64,000 nucleotides of DNA from Strongylocentrotus purpuratus (GCF_000002235.5 NW_022145599.1:23520879-23584878); one strand, 5' to 3'. Shown: positions 1-40,984, numbered from the stretch's first letter. The notes: generated by a model not told the origin, from the letters alone. Numbers and translations: made by a program.

Positions 1-17
1 ATGACTACATGTACATG

Positions 18-188
18 CAGGCGTAGATCCAGGATTTCGGGGGGGGGGGGGGGGGGCCAAATTTGAAATTTAGTGTGCTAAAATTGAAAATTGCGCCGGC
101 TGATAATTTGCTCGGGGGGGGGGGGGGGGGGGGGGGCATCTCCAAAAAAAGGTAAAGTTAACATGTTTTTACACTTTTTTTTCCCCCC

Positions 189-283
<95 letters not shown>

Positions 284-294
284 ATCCGCCACTG
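18..294. mobile_element. hAT-like MITE with long G and C homopolymers
   Basis: Imperfect terminal inverted repeats: caggcgtagatccagg at the left, and the complement of cggatccgccactg at the right. It is flanked by identical 8-bp copies of tgtacatg (10-17 and 295-302), the target-site length of hAT elements. The caveat is that tgtacatg is very common in this DNA. Inside are G18 (39-56), G23 (114-136) and an almost pure C run (183-281; 92 uninterrupted from 190). No coding capacity; the proline and glycine reading frames here are homopolymer artefacts. Confidence 0.6.
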
Positions 295-3200
295 TGTACA
301 TGCATGTACTGTATGAACAAAAGGACTGGAATGTCCCTATACATTGTACATTGAAGGTCTGATACTTAAATGCCTACTTGTTAGTCATCAGCCCACATGT
401 CAAATTCTATGTTGACATTTTTTTTCTCCCAACCCAAACCTCCTGACAGTAAAAAAATTAACTTTCGGGGGCTCCTATTTCCATTTCGAGGGCTACTCTA
501 TTCAGGGGCTACTTTTTCATCAATTCATAAAAGGATACAATTTGTTGAGTTTATTTAGTAGGCTTACTGGCTTATATATCTTTGTTAAGGTTTCGTGCTT
601 CATATAATACCAATTAAATACCATTAAAAAAGAACGAATTTATCTAGTTAAATATATAAGTTTCAATGCATTGATTTGATGAATCATACTACAGTATGTA
701 CGGTATTGTTTTTAAACGACCATCTGATTTCTTGTGAAACTTCACTTTGAAAAATGATCAAAATTCATTACCGATATGTATGCTAGAATAATCACAATTC
801 AAGCTTTGATTTCATACATCTATTCACAAAACTATATTGAAATCGCTGCAATAATGATGTAAACAGACATCAATATCAAAGTTTTGCGAGGCGACTGGAC
901 AAAAATTTTGTATAGCTCTGCAGCTACACTAGCTACAGTATGCTGGAGTCCATTCCATGCCGAGTTTAGTCTCTTTGACTCTCTTGGTTCCGAAAGCAGG
1001 GGTACTGCTAGTGCTGTGCGTTCAAAACATGCATAATAAGTCATACTTATATTTTTGAGAGTTCTAAAATTTGTGCTGGCGGATCTTAGCCCGAAATCGG
1101 CAAAAGTTAATTTACCGTGAATATTTCTACTTTTACAGTACTGGTACTTGTGGACATGTATGTTTTACACTGTACATGTATGCTGGTACCATATGTAACA
1201 TCTGTACAAGATACCGATCTTGTTACATCGTGAATTCACAAGAATAAAAATTACACTATATTATACACATGTAATGTTGTTTTAGTCACTCAACGTACAT
1301 TATATAGATTTACACATGTGACTTCATTGACATGTACATGTATTTCGTAATTAGTAGCCTACATGTAGATTGATTTGGGCATTTCAATTTATGAACATCA
1401 ATTAGTTTATTAATTTGTGAGTATGATTTTATTCAATTCTTATTGTACTGCATGTATACATAATTATGTACTGTGATACACACTAGAAGAAAGAAGGGCA
1501 GAAGCAAAACTTCCTTTATAAAGAGATATTAAAATCAATCAGTATTTTCAATTAGTTGAAAGAATAATGTTGGGCATTTCTTCATTGGTTCAATATTTTG
1601 TGAGTAGAAATGTATAAAAATTGTTGATGAAACATACATGCAGGTGTACATTTACATGAACTGTACATGTATATTTTGATACACAAAAGGATAATGAAGG
1701 ACAGGAGTAAACATTCCCCCAAAATGGATCTCAAAATCGAGCAAATTACATGATCAGTCAAATGAAGTCCTCCACCCCCATCCCCTGAATAGCCTTTGCA
1801 AACTAATAGTGCTTTGTGTAAATGGGAATCAAATTATTGTGGTTACATGCATTTCTTGCTCAAGACACATATTTACATGCATGTACTTATGTAGCCCTAT
1901 TCTTGCTCTCAAAACACCACTGAATTATTGATTCAGTGCTAACGCACGCAGAGCAGCGACAAGTAACAACTTGCTAAAACAATAATAATTCAAAATTGAG
2001 CAAGAACCAGCCTTTTTGAATGGGTTTTCCAGTATGGTAGTTTTAAAAGAAAAATGATGGCTTTTCAAACTGTTTTTTCTGCATTGTAAATGGCCCTTAT
2101 GTTTGGTCCAAACTCTTAAAAAAAAATTCTTGTCGTGCTTCAAATATATGAGGTTATTTGAAGAGCAATCCTTGACGGTGAACTTTTATTTATTTGAACT
2201 GAAAGAATGAGAAAGCTCACAGATTATTTTTCATCTTAACCAGATCAACCTTCTCTTGAATTGTTAGTTTTGTGTGCACTAGCCTTAAACCACCCTTTCA
2301 TGTAAAATATTTGCAAAAGGTAGGATTTGCATTGTGAATTTTAGGAATGTACTTCAGATGAAAGACAAAGGTGGAAAAAAAAAGGTTAATGGAAAACTGG
2401 ATTAGCAGGCTGTTTTCTACATACATGTACAGTAAGTGCATTGCCCATGCAAAGCCTTAGCATACAGATACAACTGTAAGCCTGACTTCACAGACAGTAA
2501 AAGTTATGCAGATTGTTTATTTCATTTCTTACATTTCCCATCCATCTTCCAGGATTATTTTAAAAGTAAGATTAGAATCAACCCTCCAGGTCTGTTTTTT
2601 TTCTCTTTTAAATACATGTAGCCTTTATACCTTTTTTATGGAAAAGCTTTAAAACTCTCAGTGGAATGAAATGAAAAGAAGTGCAAAACTACAATAAAAT
2701 ACTTACAAACAAGCAAGAAATTAATGTAAAAGGTAGCAACCTGAATTTTTTTCTTCTGAAAGACATCATGTTCATTGTTCTTAATTCTTACCTACATGTA
2801 CATGTACAGTAGTTAACTAATACCAGGAAATTTAACAGAATAGCCAGCAACGAGAATGGCTAACGAGAAATCTTGGGTCGATGGGGGGGGGGGGGGGGGG
2901 GGGGAATCTAGGGACTAGGTACATGTACATGTATGCCCCCTATGGGGTCTAGGGACAATGCCCCAGATGGGTGAGTGGGAGGGGTTCATGGGAGGGGGGG
3001 GGGGCGCAGTTCCCTTCAGGCTACCGGTATAGGGGTTTTCTTTAATGATATTTTCAGGGTTTAAAATGATTGTGGGAAGGAAAAGTTAATTAATGAAAGC
3101 TTTTTTCAAACCCTGTGTGTTAAAATTATATATAATTATTGAATTACAATTATAAAAACTTGGGTTAGAAGTATTTGCCACCAAATGCAATTGTCTTTTA

Positions 3201-3627
3201 ATACCGGTAGGTTATGTATAATTTTGAAAGTTTATAAAATTGAAGAAAATAAGCAGAAATATACATTGCTGATACAGTATAGTTCATTGCAATTAGATGT
3301 TGGAGTCATCAAAATTGTGTAACAATCTGATGCAAATTGACATGCTCCGTCAGTATGACATTTTTTCTTCATTGGTATTCAGATAATTTTATCCTGACTC
3401 CAGACGGTAGTTGGTTATCGCAAAGAGCTGGTATCTCTTTGGTTACAGGAACTTCCCAAATCATGACGGCCCTCTCTCTATACATAGCAAACAATGCCTA
3501 ATCGGTGACCGTTGGTCCCCCATGGTCTCCTTTTTTTCTTATGTTTATTGAGAGCTGATTTGATGAGATATATAACCATCTGTCAGTGACCATGCAGGGA
3601 GGTATGATCCCTTCGGATCACCAGAAC

Positions 3628-3897
3628 AGGAAGAAATGGAGAGAATGTCATCTCAGGGATAAAGGTCAACAACAGCTATGTAACAAGTAAATTTCTAAGA
3701 GGGAAAATGCCGAATTAAATAAATGATAATGATAAAATACAAAGGAATTTAGGAGTTTCATGGGTACCAATTCAATGGAAATTTGTATTAAAATAAGAGC
3801 CCCCCTCAGCACTAAAAGAGCCCCCGTGAGCCTTCTCACGGGGGCCCTTTTTTTTGGAAGAGCCCCTGTGGACAAAAAATTAATTTGAGCCCTGCTT
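3628..3897. repeat. Dispersed repeat, copy 1 (ends in a CCCCCGTGAG hairpin module)
   Basis: About 270 bp shared in the same orientation with 46918-47164. It runs from ggaagaaatggagagaatgt through a hairpin formed by gcccccgtgag and ctcacgggggc (3821-3847), to aaaaaattaatttgagccct. Both copies encode a similar frame on the - strand containing LTGALLVL and MKLLNS. That frame may be the shadow of the repeat or a relic of a coding parent; neither copy has an intact gene. Confidence 0.75.
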
Positions 3898-4952
3898 GGA
3901 GTACTTTGGATAGAAATATAAAGCGTTAATACAAAATCAGTCTTCAAGAGAGATAAAGATGAAAATATAATAAATTCAACCCTTAAATGTACATTTTGTA
4001 TGGCATAGAAAGTACAAACATGAAGAAATCAAGATTATTTTAAGTATAAGTTAGAGAAGGAGAGAGGGAAAGGTAGAAACTAGAAACATTGTTACCCCAA
4101 CAACATTATGTCATACTCTTACATTGTACTTGAGCACTGTAAAGTGTAAATGCATAAAATGATCAGGAAACATTTTGTGGAATATACATCTAAATTATTC
4201 ACACCCTTGATAAGTAATGGAATTTTTTATGTATTTAACAAATTGATTTGTCCTGATTTATTTTTCTTGGGAATGCAACATATGAAAGCAAAAAATATTT
4301 AACAAAGGCCTTAATTCAACTAGTCCAACTTTCATTCTTGTAAACACAAAAACAAAACATCAAATTTGCAATACATGTACACCCTGTACATGTAGGCATG
4401 AATGTAAATTCAGTTGCTGAATGTATGACACTTCCTGGAGCAAACATTATGACAACCAACTTTTTGCACAGTCACTGTAGGCATTCCTCATAATTTCAAG
4501 TTCTATTGACATTTTGATAATTTAATAGACCTACCATATAGCTGTATTTGTTTTCTCTATCTGCAAAGTTTGTTCCCCTGTCACTCACCCCTTTTGTCTT
4601 TTCTAAAATGATCAATTAAAGTCCTACATACTTGTAGAATGCAATCAGCTGATATTGATGTCCATACTGATGACCTGTTAAGTATTCAAATAATGTTAGT
4701 GATTCTTAAAATCCTTACCATCGTCAGGTAAACCTAAATGTAAGTCTTAAACTACTTCATCAGCCATCAGCTCGACAGCTGAAATATTGAATTTGCCCTG
4801 TAACATGACATTTTCAAGCAGATCACATTATTTCAATCATAAATTTGATTACAGAATAAAAATGTGATGTATACTACTACAAAATGGTATGTAAATATAC
4901 CTCGTTTAAATCAAGTCAACAGTAACAAAGCAAATGCTTATTGTATTAAATG

Positions 4953-5576
4953 TAAGGCTGTGCACAAAAGTGTAATGAGGTACCCGAGTACACTCCCATG
5001 CTTACAAGCGAATACTCGAGTATTCGGACGCCATGTGTTTTTTTTGAATTTTTTTTGAATTTTTTTTGAATTTTTTTGAATTTTTTTGAATTTTTTTGAA
5101 TTTTTTTGAATTTTTTTTTTTTTTTTTTTTTTTTTGCCACCACCATACATACCACTGGAGCAGTATCCCAGTTCTGTCGCCGAAAACGCATGCAATTTTA
5201 CTTTGAGTTGCAGTTGAAGGCGCCGATTTAATAATAATAATAACAGTGAACAATGCTGTTTTAAAAACCAAAGATGGCAGAATAATCCATTTTCCTCCAA
5301 GTCCAAGCAGAAATCCAGACATTTGGTCCCAGTTTCTGAGTGGTGAGTTTGACAGTGCTTGAGTTGGGAAACATTTTTACCGACGGCACCATGCCAGCGG
5401 CCGCCGCTCACCCAGGCTCTGGTAAGCATCGGCCTGGACATTTTTTTTTAAAATTTTAAATATTTTTTTTTATAATTTTTTTTTTTTGCGGCAGAATATT
5501 CGGGTACGAGAAATCATACCCGAGTAGATGTCATCCGTGCGGGTACTCGAGCATTCGACTACCCTTCACAGCCTTG
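4953..5576. mobile_element. hAT-like non-autonomous element with TTTTTTTGAA array
   Basis: Ends are inverted copies of aaggctgtg (4953-4961 and complement of cacagcctt near 5568-5576), followed inside by cgagta/tactcgag-rich sequence (gtacccgagta, aatactcgagtattcg, gggtactcgagcattcg) typical of hAT termini. The interior has a TTTTTTTGAA tandem array at 5038-5110 ending in a long T run. A - strand frame of 167 codons spans it but is dominated by the Lys-rich array. No clear 8-bp target duplication. Confidence 0.55.
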
Positions 5577-6062
5577 CCCCTGTTTCTCTGAAACCACAAG
5601 TGGTACCTTGAATAGGCCCATTCTAAACTTGGGTCAGTGCTATATTAACTTTGGGCCACGTTTTTTGGTGTCTGGCGGGCCCCTAAGCAGTAAAAAATTT
5701 GTCTGGCATGGGCCATTCAGTGCTTTGTGGCTGTCGTCATTTTATCAAGATAATTTTAGTTAAATTTTGTTTCAAGTGGTACCTTGTTCGTTAGATCAAA
5801 TACATATTTGGGCCATTTTAACCGGCCTACAGGGCCACATGCTGCATAGGGCCCCGGCAGACATCCCTACATGTACTAGGTTCCTCCCCGAAAGTTCCAA
5901 TACTCTGATATTGGTACCTTGTTCTATCATCAAAATGCACTGATCTGCCGGGCCAAATAGCAACCCAACCATTTAAGCCTACCTTTATAAATTTGACAAA
6001 ACAAAGCCAGGAGCAAATGTTAGATCATCTATAAAACTTGCTTGTGTTTCTCTTCTTTGTAG

Positions 6063-33243
<27,181 letters not shown>

Positions 33244-33278
33244 CTAGACCAGCAGGATGCCCGCTTTTAGTGCCAAGC

Positions 33279-33379
33279 CAAGCTCCGCCCAACTTGTCTA
33301 TTTATTATATCAAGCTCTACCCTTCCAGTCAAGCTCCGCCCAACTTGTCTATTTATTATATCAAGCTCTGCCCATCCAG
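33279..33379 (+). repeat. 51-bp tandem duplication in the SEC14L1-like 3' UTR
   Basis: Two copies of a unit beginning caagctccgcccaacttgtc and containing tatttattatatcaagctct, period 51, two or three differences. It starts 36 nt after the stop codon. Confidence 0.9.
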
Positions 33380-36191
33380 AAGACTGCTGTCCCTGCCTGC
33401 TTGCTAGCCCCCTCGTCCAGGAAGTGTTTCTGGGGCAGATGACCCGAGTGTTTGACTCTGAATCCAGTGACATTATTCAGACTCACCTGATAGGTTTGTC
33501 CATGCTTATAGGATGTAATGATTCCTAGCCATTGAGTTGAAAGAAAAAAACAACTACGGTGTCTGTTCTATCTAACCCTGATGATAGTTTCATTATAGTT
33601 GGTCAATAACCAGTAGATAGTTCAGGCCTTTAGGCAATATTTCTTATCAAATGCATCTATTGTGGGTCATGTAGTTGCTACATGTATGTTATACAGCACA
33701 GTCACAAACCCAAATCATAAAAGCATGACTGGGACATGTGTATCAAGGTCAATTTACAATCAATGACTGAATCTTTAATATTATGTTCCTATCTAATAAC
33801 ACCCTTCCTAATACTCCTTACCCATATATGTACAAGAGTGTGAATATTATGTCTCGTTAAGTACTTAAATGGATCATAAATGTCCACCCAAATTCAAGAA
33901 GTACTACCAAGTTGACTGCATCGTAGTATATCCATCAGTCTAAACTCCACTTTACAAAACCTTACCCCTTGTACTTTGTAGGGCATTCACAGTCGATTGT
34001 TGCTTGTCACCTTCGTCCTTTGAGAGACAAAGTAGTGTGATGTTATACCCCAGGTTACTACTACTGTTCCTGTAACCAGGCTGACATTGATATTACTATG
34101 GTACGAAGTACCTAATTCTCATTTATGATTGCCCACTTTTCTCCACATTTATGATGGATGCTGGGATGCTGGATAGAAGATCAGCATGCGCTGATGGTTC
34201 AGTGCTTTTGAATGATTGCTTCAAACATTAAAAATAAGAAGATTATGCAAAACACTGTTATGCTTCCCTCTTTTGCAAAACACATCCAACAAGTCAGCAT
34301 GCATAAATGTAAACATGTATACAAAAAGTAAATCTGATATTGGAAGTGAAACTAGGATATTTTCCAATTTTATTGTTCAGCAATTTTGTCTGATGGATGA
34401 ACTGTGGATCAAAATATGTATTTACATTGCATTGCATGCTAGCTTTGATGTACAGGGTGTACACTGAAACAAAGCAAAATGACATTAATTGCATAGATGT
34501 CATATCTGGTTGCTAATATCTGCTTGCAAAAGGATTTTCAAATATTTTGCAAGTAAAATGTGATTAAAGTTCCAAATCAATTTGTGACTACCTCATATCC
34601 AAATGAATGGAGCAGCTATTCTTGATCAGGATTAAGAGGACTATTCACAGCAAAGTGTAGGTTTTGTGCAGTGAGTGCTTATATGCCCAATGCACTGCCA
34701 GGGCTGTGTGTGTATCTTTGAACTCGTTTTAGACTCGTCCTTATAACTTGGTTTACTTGAGGTAAAGGTCTTGTTGCTAATATTATGCCAAAAAAGGGCT
34801 TGATCCGTTTCCACTGCAAAATTTTCCAAAGCAGCGCTAGATGTACATGTGTAATTGATAACATGAACAGGGTATTTCCTTCTTAACCTTGCACACAATA
34901 TGTATTTATTTTGATACTGAATGGTTAGTTGATTATTTTCTATGTATCCTCTGTGTATGTGATAATGGTCATTTATAACTGGAATGCATGACCATGACAT
35001 GTGACTGCTCCGTTTAACAAATTATCATTCTCTGTAAAGCAGTAGAGACTAGAGAATCTGAGACAAATTCACTCCACTTGGGATTCTAAGCTTCAACAGA
35101 AGAAGAGCTGACTTTATTCCCTTTCGGAACATGCCTCAATGTTAGGCTACACCTGTATTTAATAGCGCCCCCCCCCCCCCCCCAATCGCCATTATCACCT
35201 CTTACATCTCATTACTGCATTCTTGTTAAGATCTTAGCATTTAAATTCATTGGTTCAGATATTTTGCTCACATTGACAACTTGACACATCATCTGTTCAG
35301 AACCAGAATGGATTAAACTCTGTGTTGAAGTATATATGAGTTCACATCCTTCTGGCTCCTAACAGGTGGTATATCAGTTTAGCAGTGATTGTACTCTTCA
35401 TTCATACCTTTGATGGTAAACGTAACAATATTTAGTTTAAGATCCTGAAATTCAAAGAAAGTTAATAGTGGATGTTTTTTGCATCTTCACATGCAGCAAG
35501 GCACAAGTTCTAAGCAGCATGTTTTCAATCAATGCTTGTAGTGTCCTACTGCTCTTGAATGATTGCTTTATTGACAAGTTAGGGTTTGAAAATAAATTGA
35601 GAGCGAAGCACAATAAAAAGGGTATCCTGAGGTGATAGAGCATTATTTTGTAAATTCTATATTTTTATATAATATCATTTTTCATAGGTATATTGAGTGA
35701 CATAGAATTATATTAGACTATTTTTGTCTAATAATAATTGCATATTTGATGTGTTTTTTAATGTTAGATATTGGTTTTTATTTGTTTGCTTTAGACCAGG
35801 TTTTGTATTAATGATCATCATGAGAATGGATTGAATTGATGATGTAGAATTTTTATCAAACCAATTTTCTATATATTGCATTTGTTTAAGCTGTAAGAAT
35901 TGAGCTTAATTAAAAGAGTGGTGAACTGCTGAAAATTTCCAAATTAAGATGTCCTCTTCTAGGGATCTTGAAGTGAACATTCTAAATGATTTGGAAACTA
36001 TTGGACTCTTGGCATTATTTGTATTTCATCGTAAAAAGTTCTCATAAAATGATACAGTAAACGTCAACATGAATTTGGCAGAGAATAAATGTTGATGGGG
36101 TAGTGTAGCTAGGGGGGGGGGGGGGGGGGCTAGATCTATTTTATACTAAAATTTTGACCTATGCTAAAGATATTGACAGGTAGGGTGTGTA

Positions 36192-36305
36192 ATCTAATAT
36201 ATTTTGGACCGCTGTAGGGAGTGATATTTTCCCCAGGGGTTATAGTTTTAATGAAGCACCCAGCGCTGAGGGAAAATTATCCCTTGCAGACTAAAAATAT
36301 ATTTT
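36192..36305. repeat. Imperfect inverted repeat (AATATATTTT..GCAAGGGA)
   Basis: taatatattttggaccgctg..gggagtgatattttcccc pairs loosely with gggaaaattatcccttgcagactaaaaatatat. This is typical of a small MITE core. Adjacent to a G18 run at 36112-36129. Confidence 0.5.
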
Positions 36306-37375
36306 ACATTCCATCCAGTCAATATTTGTTATATTAGATAGCCTTGATTTGTCATACTAAATTGATGGTAATTGTGATCTCATGCCTTGTTTTCTTTCTC
36401 AAGCCACTAGGCTTGCATTGTAAAATGTGTGCGGCTATGACAATGCAAACCATGGGTACACGCTGGTGTGCGCACACTGCGCAGGATGAGGTATAAGGAT
36501 AAAATATAAGGATAAGGGATGAAGCAAAAATATACTTGTTTAACCGGGTCGTCAATATAACATTGAAAATTGACCTGGAGTGAAACATGCTAATTAGGAT
36601 CCTTGCTCGATATCACATGACGAGCTTTGGACCAATCACAACTTTGCTTTTGTAAGAACTATCTAATTTATTCAAATGATTGATTTGACATTGCCTCAAT
36701 ATGGCCATGAATACAGTATACCGTATGCATACGCTTGTCAAAGTATTATACTATGGGCAAGTGAATGCAGGTAGGTGTTAAAGGAAAAAAGGTCTCAAAC
36801 TTTTCTTCAAAAATGTGTAATTTTGATATCACAATTGCAAGTGACATTCCACATTATTTAAGGGTAAGCGTGCAAGAATTTTTTTTTTATTTTTTTAATC
36901 GTATACATGTAATATACCCACACACAAACATGTACTCTACAACATTTTAAAATGTACTTGTTTATCAGAGCTTGGAGCTTTTCAGAGGCATTTGTCTATT
37001 CACTGAAGACATCAACATGCTAAATAATTTCCTTTTATTAAATCGTTTATGAATGTTTCTTACAACCTTATTTATATATTCATTCTTGTCATTTGGTAAA
37101 CTAAAGTTTAGATTGGTCCTAGAAATAATATTTTTGTGAATAAAACTTTTCTTTTTTTAAATTTTTAGTACCGGTATTAACAATACTATAAGGGTACTTG
37201 TATGGCTATCAATATTCTGTTTTTATTGTTATTATGTTATTTTTATGATGATATGAATAATAGCATGACATTATATTAATGTTGTTTGAAGCATAGGATT
37301 TGACTGTAATCTCCATCACATATTCATGCTGTTTTCACTGTATTTAGACATGTAAATTGATGTATTAATGATTAT

Positions 37376-37550
37376 AAAGGTCATTCACCACCCAGGTGTT
37401 AAATGGGTACCGGTAGAAAGGAATTACTTCAATGCTGTGAGCACCAAAATTGGTAGGCTAGCAGAGCCGGAGTATTGTTGGAGCGCCTTGATCACCTTGC
37501 GCGGTGGATATGTGCACTATATTAATATCCATCATCATCATCATCATTAA
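37376..37550 (+). mobile_element. 5'-truncated SINE copy with (CAT)n tail
   Basis: Contains caccacccaggtgttaaatg and ggtaccggtagaaaggaatt, the body of the SINE at 23268-23490, then gtgcactatattaatatcc and a (cat)n tail. The His-run reading frame ending here comes from that tail. Confidence 0.65.
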
Positions 37551-40500
37551 TGAATAACCCTAATAGCCATAGATACAAGTAATTTCATAGGGGTTTTGTA
37601 CCAGTTTCCCACCCATGTATTCTTGCTTTCCGCATCTTTTCAACTGATTGATTTTTCATGTTAATAAATTAATAAATAGTACATGGGCCTTTAAATCTTT
37701 AAAGTAGAAAGGCAGTAGAGTATTACATTGACTACAGGTTTGTACAGACTCTACCGTCCTTCTGCCTGTGTTGTCATGTATAATTGTTAAATTCTACATT
37801 GTAATATGATGTCACTTTTAATTTATAGTGCAGGTCACAAAGCACCGTCATATAACAAAAAGTCAATATATAGGACCTATGTTATATAATTATGTATACA
37901 ACTGTAGATCAGCAATTCTGTGTGTGATTTGACATTGAAAAATGTGATGAAATTATTTTATGCATATTTAACCTACTATGTGTCTTATGTTGCAACATGC
38001 TCGTTTGTGGTATCATTGGTTAAGTAATGCTGACTGTAATATATATACTGTTTTTAGCATGGAGGAATATTTGAGGAGAAAGATTGTCTTTCGTTCATAC
38101 AAATTTATAATACCAATTGTTCTCATAGTTGTGTCATTGCTCAGAATAGCTGTTGAAAAGCGGTTTAAACTCCTAGAGGATTTTTTTTATGGCAATTTAT
38201 TATTTTAAGGTCTGATTTAAATTACATTTCTAAATGTTTTGGATGGCATGAGAGAAGCATGCTGGTACAAAAATTGCAAAACAAAGTGGATAATTGAAGG
38301 TAATCTTATGTTCTGGTATAAAGGATGGAAAACAACATTCTTCAGAAATCAAACCAAACCCTTTTTTATTCATGATCACAAATAAATGGTATCTAACGTA
38401 ACGTATTGGTAATAAATGTGGAAGAGTAATGAGCGAATGAAAATAAGGAAATTAAGCTAGTACATTGAAGCGTTTCGTACAAATGACTGCATGTTTGGTC
38501 CATTGGCAGGGTTGGGTATCTGAATCAGCAGAAAAGCCTGGATTGAAGATGAATATCTTCTCATCAAGTCCTTGAAATCAGTGTGTACCGGTAGTTGGTC
38601 GTGTTTTCTATTCACGCTCTTTTGTTTTGCTCTGACAAGTGTGAAGCAGTGTGACAGCTAATTTTGTGGACAAATTTGACTGTAGACGTTATATGAAAGC
38701 AATAATTTATTGTAGCTTTTACTGTAGAATCAAGATAAAGTACTGTATACTGTATATGAGTTGACATGTTTATAGGTGGTTTTAAAGTTTTTGATAGGCC
38801 AACTAAAAACCCATCTGAAAATGGAGCCATGATGATTTCATGATTGTGCAAGATATATACTTTTTTTAATCACAAATTTCATCCCTGGGCCCAAAACCAT
38901 ACATGTATATTTTGTTGGCTTAACTGCAGAATACCCCACACATTGTATTGTGGTTATGATTGGGGGGAAAGTCCTAACCAATGATCAGGTTTGGAGTGAC
39001 GGGCAGGATTGGAGTTACGGGTAGGATCAGGGTTAGAGTTGAGGGCCCGGGTTGGGCCTGACTGGGATTATGCCCTAGGGTCTCCTGTAGTTGCTTCCAA
39101 TTGACTTTTCTCTAGGCTTAACACTATCACGATTAAATTATGTAGTACATGGTAGAAGAAAATATTTCTGGATTTAACTTGTGGTCTTACATGGGGTTGT
39201 AAGATTTGAATTTTAGGGTCTTACTCCCTGTGTTATAGCTGATCTTCATATTTTCTTACATTGATAAATGTATGTATGATTTAATCACTGCTAAAAAGGC
39301 AATTGTGATATGTATGCCAAAATATATAATATATTGTACTCTACCTTGCACCATTGTACGTGCATGTAGTGTAAGTTTTTGTGATGACAAGAATGAGAAG
39401 TTTAAACAGAAACTCCACCCAGCTGACTATAGCATTCTTCTGCAACTTCACACCAACATAGGAACTCGTAAAATGTGAAAGTTATTTATAGTTACAATTC
39501 TTTCATGAAGTAATCAATTTTGGTTTTTGACTAAATAAATAAGATAACTTCTCATTTTAGAAGCGAAATTCATCTAATACAGGCAAGGAAGAAAACAAGC
39601 AAACAATTCTATCTGCTTGCTATGACAATGTACTTGTGAATTAAACTTAAATGAGATGGTTCTTTGCATTTCTTTTATAACTATATACATGCAGCTACCT
39701 GCACTAAGCTGAACATTACCAAGGTTTGGTATTGTAAAGTGTTAAATAGAAATGTAGTGAATGATTATCTATTTATATGTCCGTTACTTTCTTTTGAATT
39801 CACTTATGATAATGTAGTATGTTTAGGTGTTCTTGTTTTATTACTGAAACGGGAGGCTGAGCAATAAAAAAAACACAAATGATATATATATATATATATA
39901 TTGTATATCCTGTATGTTTTTGTACACCGTTTGAAGATATACCGGGTATATAAAAAGACAATGTACATGTCGGTCCATTATTATGATGTGAATTATACCA
40001 ATGTGTAAAGCTTTGAAATACATGTAGAAATGAATAGTGTGAAAATAGTCATTATGACATGAATAAAAAGGTATGACTTACTCAATATCTACATTGTATT
40101 TTGTGCCCACAAACCCTATACAGCCAGAAAACATATCACTTGACAATATTGTTCTCTTTTTGATGTCATTTAATTGCAAATCTCTTTTTATAAAAAACAA
40201 TTGTATTCTCAGAAACTAGCTGTTTTGACTTTTCTCATCTATGGTACATTTTATTTTCAAATATACATTAGTGTGGAAGATAAAGGCCTTTTACCAACAA
40301 TCAAAACAAGGGAGAAGAATAATTGACAGCTTGTATAGTTAGTACATATGCCTATGTTACAAAGAACACAAATCATGCCGGTATCACAGACGAATTACCC
40401 TACTTACAAAGAACTATAATGACAAAAAATAGAGACAAGAAATTCTTATAGAACAAAAATGAAAAGTACAAACACAGTATATTATGGCAAATAGTGTTAC

Positions 40501-40984
40501 CCCAAAAAAATTAAAATAAATACATAGGAGATGGTGTTTGAGCAAGATTGGTTAAAGCCCTGCTTGAATACATGACACCAACTCAACATCATACTAACAA
40601 CAGCCATTCAAAGAATCAGATTGTAATCATACTATATTATAAGCTCATTAACTTCATGAAACTGTCTGGTAAAATTCGACTTTGCATTATTCACTTATTT
40701 ATATCCAACACATTTCTGCAAGTATATTATCCTTATTCTCATTATTAACTTCAGTTTGGATGATTTCATAGGGAATCTGACACAAGAGTCTACAAGTACA
40801 TCCATCAAAAAATAATTTTGCGATAATTATTAATTCTATTAATTTAGTAGAGACTAACAAGTACTTTGCTAGGATTATGTGCACATCTACACTGTATATC
40901 AACAAACAGGTAACACAAAAGAAACATGCTGGCATTCTTGGTAATCCCTGGGTGGAGGATGCAACCCAGTGGTATGCTCTGTTG

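Larger units (their letters stand above)
295..6062. other. Non-coding region upstream of the first visible SEC14L1-like exon
   Basis: No exon with recognisable protein similarity was found; the missing first PRELI exon is not here. Contents: TACATGTA clusters (for example 1143-1200, 2793-2806, 4374-4393), a G22 run at 2883-2904, a dispersed repeat at 3628-3897, a hAT-like element at 4953-5576, and an interspersed sequence at 5640-5990 with several 'gtggtaccttgt' and 'gggcc' motifs. It is most likely an intron of the same gene. Confidence 0.6.
33244..40984. other. Convergent intergenic interval, including the SEC14L1-like 3' UTR
   Basis: Between the SEC14L1-like stop and the PHF10-like stop. 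The start carries a 51-bp tandem duplication. AATAAA signals on the + strand at 35590 and 40062 are candidate poly(A) sites for the first gene; TTTATT at 40250 (AATAAA on the - strand) is a candidate for the second. Other contents: C18 run near 35168, G run near 36113, an inverted repeat near 36192-36305, a SINE piece at 37376-37550, and a (TA)n at 39884-39901. No convincing protein gene. Confidence 0.75.

Noticed and set aside
78..354. Poly-Gly and poly-Pro frames on opposite strands
   Set aside because: Produced by G and C homopolymers of a MITE.
4938..5441. 167-codon - strand frame
   Set aside because: Runs through a TTTTTTTGAA array (Lys/Phe repeats) inside a hAT-like element; the non-repeat part matches nothing I recognise.
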